A stretch of DNA of 64,000 bases from Dipylidium caninum (lineage: Eukaryota; Platyhelminthes; Cestoda; Cyclophyllidea; Dipylidiidae), in contig QEYB01000180.1 in NCBI GenBank assembly GCA_017562135.1, forward strand, positions 1,116,001-1,180,000. Reading direction: 5' to 3'. Both the position numbers and the translations under genes were made by a program. Below the pieces are notes generated by a model. The model worked only from the letters and a program-made list of their open reading frames with translations. It was not told the origin of the DNA and did no database searches. Of the stretch, positions 54,026-64,000 are shown piece by piece. How positions within the stretch are numbered: the first letter of the stretch is position 1; every line of letters starts with the position of its first letter.

Positions 54026-55840
54026 TTATCCCTGGGCTTTGATCACCTTGTTGCCATGATCAACGAGTTCGCTGATTGTAACGCGTCCGCGAAGCTCGAT
54101 AAATCTGGCAATCGCCTCATATTCCCGTGGTTTTATGTAAAGGAATTTGCCACGGTCGTCCAGAACACCACTGAGCGCCCCACTTGAAACGAGCGACTTA
54201 ATTCTCTCCACACAGACCTTAAGAGTAAAGGTGGTCAGTGAGGTGTTCCGGCAAGCCCTCAGTCAGTCAAGACTCACATCGGTCTTCATATCAAACTTAA
54301 CGCAAAGCCGCTCCAGAGAAATAAGTTGGGCCTCCTGGATTGCCTCGATGAATTCACGATTGAGTTGCTCCTCGGCCTCATCGTCCAAATTGTGCACACC
54401 CACACCCTCCCCCTCGATCGAGAAAGTGGCCTTCAAACGCTCGTATTCAGCCTTCTCCCGCAGCTCCTGTTCGATCCTTCGCTTCTCTTCTGCTGCTGCC
54501 TACGGATGGGGTTACGGATGCTACACATTATAATGACACCTGGATCCCGTTGTTACCTAATCAAGAAATTAGAATGACACTTCCCATGTGTGAGGCTGTC
54601 TTTTGCACGGAAACCTCAGAAGCCAACTTATGTGGTTACCATGCGAGTCTGAAGTAAAAAGAGACCATACTCAATTTAACTTGACAACCTTTCAAAAGGT
54701 TTGGGCGAGTAATCGGTCCCCCATCACTTGACTGCGACTCGCACGAATGAACAGCACTGCATGAAAGAGTAACGCCATCATTTTCCTGAATTTTCACTCT
54801 AGACGGGAATCGAGGCAAAAGCTATGGCACGGCTCGGAAATCCACAGTACCAAAACCCAAAAAGACCAAAACAGGACCCACCTTGGCTGCCTCAGCCGCT
54901 GCTTCTTTGGCTTCAGCTTCTTTTCTTTTCTTAATCTCTTCTTTCCTCTTTCTTCCGCAACATCTCTCTGTGTCTGTGCTCTGCCTCACGTTCCTCCTTT
55001 CGACGTTCCTTCTCCGCCAATTTCAGGGCTTTCTTGGTTCCCATCTTCTTTTTCGGAATCTCCGGCGACGGTTTCGCATCAGAATTCGTTTCTTCCAAAT
55101 CATCACTACTGTCATCTTCACTGAGGGACTCAAAATCCGACTCTGTCATTAAGTTAAACCCACGGCGGGCAGGACGAGTGGCTCCTTGATGCTCACGACG
55201 ACGGGTTGCTGTATTGTCAGAACGACGCCTGACTTTGGCCGAAGAACCTGTTGCAGCAGCAAAAGCTGGTTACCATATAACTTAAAACAGTGACTACAAT
55301 ACGCGGTTGGAGAAGCTAAATAAACAATCAGTGGTGTTTGAAGGCGACATCAGAGCTCACCTCTCCAGATACGACCTTCGAGGAACACGAGATAGAACGC
55401 CAGGATGCACAAAATACATGTCAACGCCAGGAGAAGGGGATCCATCAGGAGGCGACAGAGGCGCACACCATTCGCACTATCATGAGTAGCATCATACACG
55501 CGTACAGTCGAGTTAACACATCTTATGATGCGGCAACAATACTTGGATTATTTGTATCTCGGTGAGGAATGAGTTCGTTGCCGTTGGAAATTTTAACTGG
55601 ATACAGTTACACGTGGTTCTCAATTATTGATTGAAGTACTGCGCCTCCCCGCATTTCCCACAGCTGACTAAGGCTTCGCGTAGTACCAAGCATGTGGCAG
55701 TGGTAAGCTTGCAGTAATTGCATAATAAGCAGAGGCGTGAATGTTTCAGTATTAGCGCAGAGGATTTCTGCGAAGTGGTATACACGGCCAAAGACGGCCC
55801 TAGTACGCGGAAGTAGAAGAAGGCAGACAATCGAAATCAT
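54026..55840 (-). CDS. DDRGK1: DDRGK domain-containing protein 1 (UFBP1)
   Basis: DDRGK1 is an ER-anchored adaptor of the UFM1 ligase complex with UFL1 and CDK5RAP3, needed for UFMylation of ribosomes and ER-phagy. Exons on the minus strand: 55840-55807 (short hydrophobic MISIVCLLLLP), 55247-54882 (acidic then basic coiled coil), 54499-54278 (charged helix ending CVKFDMKTD) and 54217-54026 (winged-helix with VLDDRGKFLYI and RGRVTISELV). Phases agree at each junction. The signature DDRGK is at about 54145. The N-terminal anchor is shorter than usual and is the weakest part of the model. An extra A (TTT at 54949-54951 on the plus strand) breaks the coiled-coil frame between REMLRKK and the KRKEEIKK stretch. 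Predicted length is about 270 residues. Confidence 0.88.
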
Positions 55841-56628
55841 AATATTCGTCACGTAAGTTCAAAGTCGCTCGCTGTCACGTCTGTTTTCAATTTATCGGCT
55901 TTTAGTGCTTTCGTGATGGAAGAAGCAATGTTTCCTTCTTTCTAACTTTCGCAAACAATTGTTCCATGTTTCACCCCCTAATACTTTCATTTCTTCGCAT
56001 TCACTGACAGCTAACCTGGCTTGTTCTGCTTATACATTTGCGTTCTGTCTTAATCACCCGATGTTTTCTGTACCATTTTGCTGCACGGAACTCTATTTTC
56101 TGGTAATTAACTTATGGTTTTAATCATCCCTTCAATGAGCGCAATTTAGCGGGAATTTTGGTTCTTATTAGGCGCGCGGTTGATGGCCTCTAGCCATTTT
56201 TACTGGATTGCGTTATTATATCATAAATAGCAATGACGATAAGGTTGGTTTTCTATGCCGTCTAATGACTTGGATAAATGAACTTCTCATTTTGCCACCT
56301 TTGCTACTTCGCAGTTGCGCTCATCGACGATTTTTATTCTCATTCTCAGCTTTTTTTTTTTTCAATATCTTCCTTTTTGATTAAGACTTTTTGGACTCGT
56401 CTTTTTCACCACATCACCCTTCCCGCCCAAATATTTCGCACATCGCTATGTCCCCTTTTAATTGCAATTCTCCAACGATTTTCCTTTATTTGTCTTTTTG
56501 AAGATTTACCACCTCTTTTTTGGCATTCTTAATCGTGTGTTTCATTGAGTGAAAAGCTGAATATTGCGTTATAATGATTAATTTTCTATCATTTTTTAGT
56601 TAATTGGTGACACATTTGGTTTATTTAG
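55841..56628. promoter_or_regulatory. Divergent gap between DDRGK1 and PAXIP1
   Basis: DDRGK1 runs left and PAXIP1 right from this 0.8 kb. It should hold the DDRGK1 promoter and the missing first PAXIP1 exon. Much of it is T-rich on the plus strand. I could not place a PAXIP1 start codon with confidence. Confidence 0.4.
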
Positions 56629-59600
56629 ATCGTACATGACTTGAAGGCCCAAGGCGCTCTTAAGCACCCTATCCTCTCAGACAGTGTGAAGTTTGCAATA
56701 AGTGACAATGGGGAAGCTGGTGAAGTTGGTGAAGCTGAGGATCTTTATGCCGTCCCCGTCGTAACTGTTGGTCATTTTTTATTGTGACAATTGCTTAGTC
56801 TCAATGGGTCCGATACTCCCTTTCCAAGAATGTTCTTTTGCCGTACGTTTTGAAATGATTTTTTATTTTAGTTTAGATTTAAACCATTTCATCCCAACTT
56901 TATCAAAATATTTAAGGGTGTTACGGCCGTCATATCCGAGGTATTTTTTTTTCTTTAATTGACTGCATTACAATATAGATTTCTCTCAACGACGCGGTAA
57001 CTTTGACGGCCCATCTTACCATTCGTGGAGCAGATTGCAAGACTGTGATTGACACAAAGACAACACATCTTATTTTAGGTCGTGCATCCGGTGTACGTTA
57101 CCGGTTATTTGATAACGTATTTTAGTTTGTGTATGAGCGTTGTAAAACGCATTACCCAGGCCTCATAGTGGTGTCGCCGGATTGGGTTGTTGAGTGTGTT
57201 AAGGCTCAGGAGTTACTTAATTGTGAAAAATATGATATTGAACTTCTCATCAAACCCACTCCTCCTAAGCTTCCAATTATGCCAAAACCAGTAACAACTT
57301 CCATTCAGCTTGTTGAGCAGTCTTCACAAAAAAAGTTGTCCCACGGTTTGACTCCGCAAATGGGAGCAATTGGGACATCAGTCGTAAGTCATTAGTTACC
57401 TTTTTTTCTTTTTGACTACCTTATTTCGGTCTAAGAAAGTGATAGATCTAGTTCTAATCCATTCTTGATGGTAGGAATACTATCACATTTCTCCCGAAGC
57501 AGTTCGGCATGTTCTTGGTATCCAGGTATGTTTGCAGACCTATGCTTTCGACGTTGCATCGTGTCTTAGATGTTTCTTCTATTTACTGGATTAAATTACA
57601 GCCATTGAAATGCTTTCTTTTTTAGCCGCCATCGAGCACTTCGTTAGAAAATGCTTCTGGAAATTTGAATTCTCGCATAGTCTCGACAAACACCAGTGCG
57701 TTTATTCATTCAATAACTTTCAAACAGCTCTCTTTTTGGATATAATACTTGCTTTTATGATTCTGAAGGCTTGATTGGATTTACTTCTGGCACTGTACCT
57801 GTTGTCTCCCAACCCCAAGTTTCAACCACTTTTCAACCGATTCATCATATACCTGAACCTAAACCAACTAAAAGTTCTGGAAAAGGCAAGGCCAACAAAC
57901 ATCCGAGTGAGCAGGGGCTAAATGAAGAACAAAAGCATGCCATCGTCATGCAAAATGTTAAGAATATACTTAGCCAACAGGCCAATTGGAACAAGGTGAA
58001 TTAAACCATTTTGCGTATACGTAGAATGCGAATGTCAATCATCGCTCCAGTCTACCGTGTGCATTCTGCCTTCTATGTAGGACAATATGCAAAATCGTAG
58101 CGAAAGTGGACAAATGCCGGGAACTTTCCTCCCCTCAGGTTCCACTCCTATAGCAACTGGCGGAGTACAGAGGAAACCCAAGTCGCCTAAATCTCCGGCT
58201 AATCGTGGTGTCGGTCAGGCGGGTGGTACAGGGAGCGGTGCCTGCACGTCAAAGGGGACTGCCGGGGGTCAGAAGATACCTAAAGGATGCACAAAACGTG
58301 CCGAGCTGGCGGAGATCGCAGTTGCACCTGTCGCTTCACTTGGTCAGCCTCAACAACAGCAGTTTGCAGCAGTGACTGTTGAGACTTCTGGGGGAGCAAC
58401 TCAACTTTTCCCACATTCTACTACAGCCACTGTGTTATTAGCTACTACTAATCCGGGGGTTTCTCAACTTCCTGGTACATCGAGAATACCACCAGCTCCG
58501 CAACAGAATGGTGCCGTTCAACAGACTTCTGCTTTCTTGCTCCAACAACAACAACAGTATCAACAGCAAGCTTTGTTAGCTACTCAGAGTAAGCTAGAAG
58601 CTATATCTTGTAGTTTTTTTTTATTCAGTTTCAGTTTTCGCTTTTTGCAACACTATTACTGTTCACTGTTCTAGTAACTCTTTTATTACGATTGGTTTAG
58701 ACCAGTTTCAGAAGAGCAGGATGGCCTCTGTTGGAACTCCTCAACAGGTGCAAGTTTCACCATTATTGTTACAGGGTGCACAAACTGCACCAGGTCAGCC
58801 TAGAACAGCTACATTCATTGTTCGAGCGCCCTCAGCCCAAGATATTCAATTAGGGCAGGCTGTGACTTCGGCGGAGAATGTGCATGCCCTTTTGGAAGGT
58901 GTCACAAGCAAAGAGGGTCTGACCCCAGCTGTCGCACAACAAGTGTTTTTGCAGCCAGGACAGGCATCACAACAGCAGCATCAACAACACCTTATCCAAT
59001 TGCACCAACAGCAGCAACATCAACAGAAGCGCGTCCCTTCGCCTTCTGGCAGTGGTAGTATTCTGTCTCCAGTATTCATTCAAGGCAGACAACCTCAATC
59101 TCAACAGTATAAGCAAGCGCCTGGACAAATGCAGATACAGGTGTCAGGTTTGCAAACTCAACAACAACAGCAACAACAAGCTATCAGACCCCAAACTCAA
59201 CGTACAGCTCACTCTGTCAGAAAGGCTTTGCCTCCAAATCACCACGGTCAACAACAATATGCGCAGCTGGCTCAAGTAAAGTCTAATCCCCAACAACATC
59301 CTCATCAATTGGGACAGCAGCAGATAATTATTCAGACGTCAGTGGGTGTGCAACAGGTCGTAGCTGCTCAGGATTTCAGTGTACATTTCCAGCTATTGTA
59401 TCTGTTCCTTCCGTATCATTTGACAACACCTTTTGTTTCCACAATTTCTCTTTAGAATGCCCAGTATATCGGTGCTAGTGGCGCGCAAATGAGGACAGTT
59501 GCGAGCTCGACTGCTACGGTCCAATGTGCATCGTCTCGACCCCCGAGCATTGTAGGGTCACCTATATACACGCAAGCACAACAAGTTCTAACGAATAACG

Positions 59601-62600
59601 GATCCGCTTCCTCCATTCTCTACCACAGCTCAGCGAATCCTACCACTGTTGGTGTTCCCATCGATGCTGTCTCTGCTATTGGCACTCAACAAGAACGTGT
59701 TGCATGTATGAATCATGGATAAACTTTATATATTTTTCCTCGCATTTTGTGCTTTCAAATAGTCGCCTTCATGATAGGTCAAGGACTTTACGTCGTTTCA
59801 GTGGGGTGAAATATGAGCATTATCAACACTTAGATAGTTAGGAAGTTCCCAACTGGATGGTACATCAGTTATTAGCTTGCTTCCTGATCATAGGTGACTT
59901 GAGTAATTTTGATTATCGTACCTTGAAGCATTTGTTCAACTCTAATGTTTTTTAATGCACGAATCGCATTATGCTTGTTATAGATATAGCTTCAATTCAA
60001 CAACAGCATCAAACACAAGCTGTTGGTGGAAGACTTCAGCCAGGGATGGTGCAGAGTCAGCAAATAACACAACAACAAACGGTACTCAACAACACCAGGT
60101 CCGCCGCAGGTGTTGCGAGTGCGCAAAGTTCCATTATTCAGACTCAGCAAACTCAGCAACCAGTCGCCATTCAACAGGGACAGTTTTATAGTCAATCGCA
60201 ATCACAGATCCATTCACAACAACAGCAACAGAGAATTGTTGTACAGTCACCTCATGCACCTGTTTCGGCCCAGGTTTCTTCAACTCCTCAGCATTGTGTG
60301 GTTTCATCAAGTAAATCATATTTTTATTACCGGATTAGTATGATCTATTCATCTATTTCACTGAGTCATGACCAATGCCAACCTAATAATTTTTGGGTTG
60401 AGTAAAAACGTCGTATGGTTATTCCTTCACTTTAGCCTAAGTGATTTCCACTTTCATCTCATAAAGTGGTAATTTGCGTCCAGTAATTACGACTTCATGC
60501 ATTTTTTGCTCTATCTTCTTTTCCACAGGCCAACTTCAAGGTCAAATACCCCAAGGGGGCGGTAACTTCATTCAGCAACAGCAGCGCCCAATGCTACCAC
60601 AAAGTCAGTCTCATCAAGTGTCTTCTACAGGTCATCCAGCACAATGCGCTCATGCCATCGTCAGTCCGCAACTGGGTCCCAGCAATCGTACACCTCTGAA
60701 CTCGGCTCGCAGATACGACATATGGTGACTGCCGCCGGGGTTCAACAGCGTCACATTGCGCCTCCACCCCCTCAGTACCGAGGCGGAAGCGTCGTGCCTT
60801 CACGAACTTCTGCTACGGCAGTTAGCTGTGGGTATACTCCCGTTTTACGTGCTCAGCAACAGCAGTCGAATGCCAATGTGGTAGCCGCAGCAGTTTCAGG
60901 AAACCCACAGTCGGTGCCCACTCCGCAATCAGCACCTCCTATACCTCCCGCCTTCCAACTGCCCGTCTTTCGTGGGCATGTGGGCTTCTCCTGTCCGACA
61001 TCTGCGCAGGATTGCCTCATTGGTTGCGTTATGCTAATCGTTGGATACCACTCCTTCGGAGAAGCAAAGAAGTCTCTTTGGAAGAAGATTATTCGCTCTT
61101 ATGGTGCGGAGATTGTCACAACCTACGACCCTGCCAGAGTTACGCATATAATTATGGATTGGACACTGGGAGATCCGGATCTTTACTATCAAGTAGTTAT
61201 GGACGATTCTGCAAACTTTTTTATATATGATCTTCATGTTCTGCTCCTTTTAGCATCTTACAGTTGCCATTAGGTTGACTGCAGATTATCTGTATTACTT
61301 TTTTTGTTAAATCGACCTGAATTTGTTATGGTTTTTCGATACTTTTCATAAGTTTTGCCCAGTTAAATTCTTACAACCCGTATCTAATAATGTTCTTATA
61401 CTGTTAATTGGTTATGAACATAAGGGGTTTTTTAATTCAAATAAATATGACTTTTTACTATCGCTTGTATCCATAAGTTAATCGTCTTCAAAGTTAGAAC
61501 GTGTCCTTAGGCTGTAGTTGGTGATATTATCTAAGTTACATTTCATATCTCATTTCCTCGCTTTTTATTTTGCTTAATCCACTTAACCTGGTTATTTGCC
61601 GGACTCTATAGGCATTTGAGTAGCAGCTGTGTCAGAATCGACGGTAAGCCTTCATATTAACTTATCACACAACGAATTAAAAGTAAATCATATTCCGTCA
61701 AGAATGCTGGCTTTGAGCCCGCACATTATATAAAACATTTAAAATACTCGTTGAATCTCTTGTTAACAGGTTTGAAGCCCTTTCTTTGCTACGAATCTGG
61801 GTGATCCTCAAAACTCATAAATACAAGAAGTACAGAATTTCATACGATTGCCAATTCCTTAAGTGTTACTTCTTCACTTTTTACATCCGTCCCAAATGGA
61901 AGCCAATTAATAATAAATCTTTTTTTGCGCAAGGAACTAGAGCCCCCTAACAATCTTGTACGAGCTAATCATGAGGCTGTCTGGCTCTTCATAGCTCGAG
62001 ATATCTGTGGTCTAATAGGATAGATTCGAAATGGAAGACTATCGACTACACTGCTTATTTACGGGGAGCAAGAGTCGAATTAATAACCTGATGTTAGAAA
62101 AGTAATCATTAGGTACCCTGTCACTTTCTTTAGCTTGGTGCCGCGTCATAGAATCAACCTCGGCAAACTGTTTAGAACCTTCATTGGATATCTCCCACCT
62201 GGAGATTAATAGTTCAATGGATTCAAGAAAAGGTTTCTGGCGCTACTAATGATATACCTACCATTAGTAATATCCTTAATGATAATATTGATAGTGATTA
62301 ATCAGTCGATGGAGTTGTTGAAATTCGAAGATGGATAAGTTTAATAGTATTTCCGACTTATTATTTCTCTTATATTTTGTGAAATTTGAGTAAGCATCAG
62401 TAGAATGAATCATTTGGCAATAGTGTGATGTCCTAGACTTATTTTCAAATTCCCATTGCGGTAAGAACTTACTGTAGAAGTATGAAACTGAGTGTCATCT
62501 TAGGCCCCTTGTGCATATTTATATGAATGTTCGCTTATATCCACAACTGACACTTTTTAGGCCCCTTCGAGATCGCAAACGTTTAGTGACTATCTACTGG

Positions 62601-63721
62601 CTAAATGACGTACTAGCCAAGGGGAAGTTAGTTCCCCCTTACGAAATTATTCATCTCCCTTCCACTTTTGCCCCAGGCGTCAGCTTCTCCTTCATTCGCT
62701 CCCAAGTTAGTTATCGATATCTTTATTTGCATACTCATATGTCGTCTTCTGTAACTATTTACATTGAGGTATTTTGTTATCTTATGTCGAAACTGGCAGA
62801 AAACTAGCTTCTAACAGTATGATATGTGTTGGAATGAGGTGTAGAGTTAATGAAAAATAAATTACTTATGGGTTAAGTTTTAAGCTGTTGCATTCTTAGT
62901 ACGAGAGTGCGACTTCACTTCTTCCACCTTCCGGTAGTTCAGTGTGCGAATATCTAAGGTTGATTATTTTGGGGATCCAGCTCCTTGAAATCTTCGATTT
63001 CACATACTCAATTGATTGTTACTCATACTTTTACATCAAGCGCTTGTTTAAGAACAAAATTTTGACTAGTGTGTGGAATATTTACTGTTGTATTCTAGAT
63101 AATATCCATCACGGGATTTGATGGTATCGAAAGAGTTAAAGTGGAGACGATAATCAAGCAAATTGGTGCTTCATTTACGGACTACCTCGATCAAATGAAC
63201 ACAATCCTAGTTTGTAAACGGTCAGTTTCTCTAGCCTCGAACTTGACTCATTTATTGCATTTTCAAACTAATCTTCATGTCCAGAAGAGGAAAAAATCGG
63301 GCGTCGATTTTTATTGTCCATCATGATCGTGACGCGGGACGAGAATTCCTTTTTGTCACTTTCTATTCCGCGCCGTTTTTTTCTTTTTTGATATGATCTA
63401 ACTGTTGGATAAATTGACGACCTGCGTAATGCGCATAATTCGCTTAATATCTCTTCTGTTTGTACTCATTACAATGGAATAGGGTTTTTTGCTTTTACAT
63501 TTCATTTTCTGCAACCTTGTGTAACAGACCCCAAGGCAAGAAATACGAAATGGCAACGATCTGGGGTATTCCCTGTGTCAATCTCCGGTGGTTGCAGGAC
63601 ATTTACTTGGGCGATGTGTCGGCCATGGCGGCAGACATATCTCACAAGTATCTATGCTTTGACACTTCCGATGTTTCCATCGCCTTGGAAACGCGGACCC
63701 CACGTGTACAGGAGATGATGG
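56629..63721 (+). CDS. PAXIP1: PAXIP1/PTIP, multi-BRCT protein, both ends missing
   Basis: PTIP couples KMT2C/D histone methyltransferases to chromatin and acts in DNA damage signalling through phosphopeptide-binding BRCT domains. BRCT1: exons from 56629 (SDNGEAGEVGEAEDLYAV; SQWVRYSLS). BRCT2: 56979 onward (CKTVIDTKTTHLILG; VVSPDWVVECVK at 57167). A long Q-, S-, P- and T-rich linker spans about 57480-60960. BRCT3: CLIGCVMLIV (about 61014) and, after an intron of about 1.4 kb, LVTIYWLNDVL (62584). BRCT4: ISITGFDGIE (63110) and WGIPCVNLRWLQDIYLG (63562). The last placed exon ends at 63721 with a GTTAGT donor, so the C-terminal BRCT pair lies beyond the window. Introns 56761-56798, 56843-56876, 56941-56978 and 57093-57125 are 38, 34, 38 and 33 nt. 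Confidence 0.9.
58540..60620 (+). repeat. Polyglutamine-coding CAA/CAG repeats in PAXIP1
   Basis: Several clusters of CAA and CAG codons (about 58540-58570, 58970-59030, 59155-59180, 60000-60080, 60215-60232 and 60572-60585) encode runs of glutamine in the linker between BRCT2 and BRCT3. Interruption by CAA, histidine and proline codons is frequent, which usually stabilises such runs. A glutamine-rich linker at this place is a known feature of animal PTIP. Confidence 0.8.
61193..62560 (+). other. Long PAXIP1 intron
   Basis: The BRCT3 sequence breaks at a GTAGTT donor and resumes after a tttttag acceptor about 1.4 kb later. The intron is AT-rich and contains no recognisable ORF or RNA gene. 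The join as drawn is off by one base, so either an indel or a slightly different donor is involved. Confidence 0.6.
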
Positions 63722-64000
63722 GTTAGTCTACTTATCAACTAATTATATTGTTCATGTTTGTTGAAAAAACTCAGATGTTGATTAATATTAGAATCTGATT
63801 TACCACACAACGGGTCATTCGGATGAGCTCCTTTTCATAGATAGCTTCTCATCATCGATGGTATAGACCCGAAGTATTTCCGCTTCTTTTTGTATACTGG
63901 AATATTGTTTCGAAGGAAATAACACCATTAAACTTATCCTTCCTCATATCATTCATTTCGTCACTCACCAATTGTTCGTCGATAACCTAGGAGGACTATT
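63722..64000 (+). other. PAXIP1 intron running off the right edge
   Basis: After the donor at 63722 no further BRCT-like coding sequence could be identified before the window ends. The gene should continue to the right. Confidence 0.5.

Noticed and set aside
58540..60620. CAA/CAG clusters as a CRISPR-like or tandem repeat array
   Set aside because: They are in frame with PAXIP1 and encode a glutamine-rich linker between BRCT domains; there is no spacer-repeat structure.

Overview
This is eukaryotic nuclear DNA from an animal, most likely a flatworm. The gene set is metazoan: the ciliary retrograde dynein heavy chain DYNC2H1, PAXIP1/PTIP, CNOT4, DDRGK1, DHX37, DPP3, citrate synthase, PAM16, NIF3L1 and LTO1. 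All genes use the standard code. Exon junctions fixed by conserved protein sequence reveal many ultrashort GT-AG introns of 30 to 44 nt beside longer ones. That intron spectrum fits platyhelminths (cestode- or trematode-like), but the species call is inference. No prokaryotic, phage, CRISPR or clear intact transposon content was seen.

Layout from left to right: DHX37 (minus, C-terminus off the left edge); a divergent 0.8 kb gap; DPP3 (plus, 5651-8475); NIF3L1 (minus, only the C-terminal exon placed, 8994-9295); DYNC2H1 (plus, 10846-37716, filling over 40% of the window); citrate synthase (plus, 38801-40581); LTO1 (plus, 41152-41626); an almost featureless 5.9 kb gap; CNOT4 (minus, 47508 to about 50235); PAM16 (minus, 51189-52179); DDRGK1 (minus, 54026-55840); and PAXIP1 (plus, 56629 to beyond the right edge, with its C-terminal BRCT repeats outside).

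The genes are mostly housekeeping and do not form one pathway: ribosome biogenesis (DHX37, and LTO1 through ABCE1 iron-sulfur loading), peptide turnover (DPP3), ciliary transport (DYNC2H1), mitochondrial metabolism and import (citrate synthase, PAM16), mRNA deadenylation and ubiquitination (CNOT4), UFMylation at the ER (DDRGK1) and chromatin or DNA damage (PAXIP1).

The most important thing to know is that nearly every gene carries isolated one-base insertions or deletions, usually in short homopolymers, that break otherwise well conserved reading frames. They look like sequencing or assembly errors, although pseudogenisation cannot be excluded from sequence alone. I found no convincing new biological system. 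The best leads are the ultrashort introns, a start codon isolated in its own PAM16 exon, a GC-AG intron in DPP3, and a GC-rich repeat-bearing block inside a DYNC2H1 intron.
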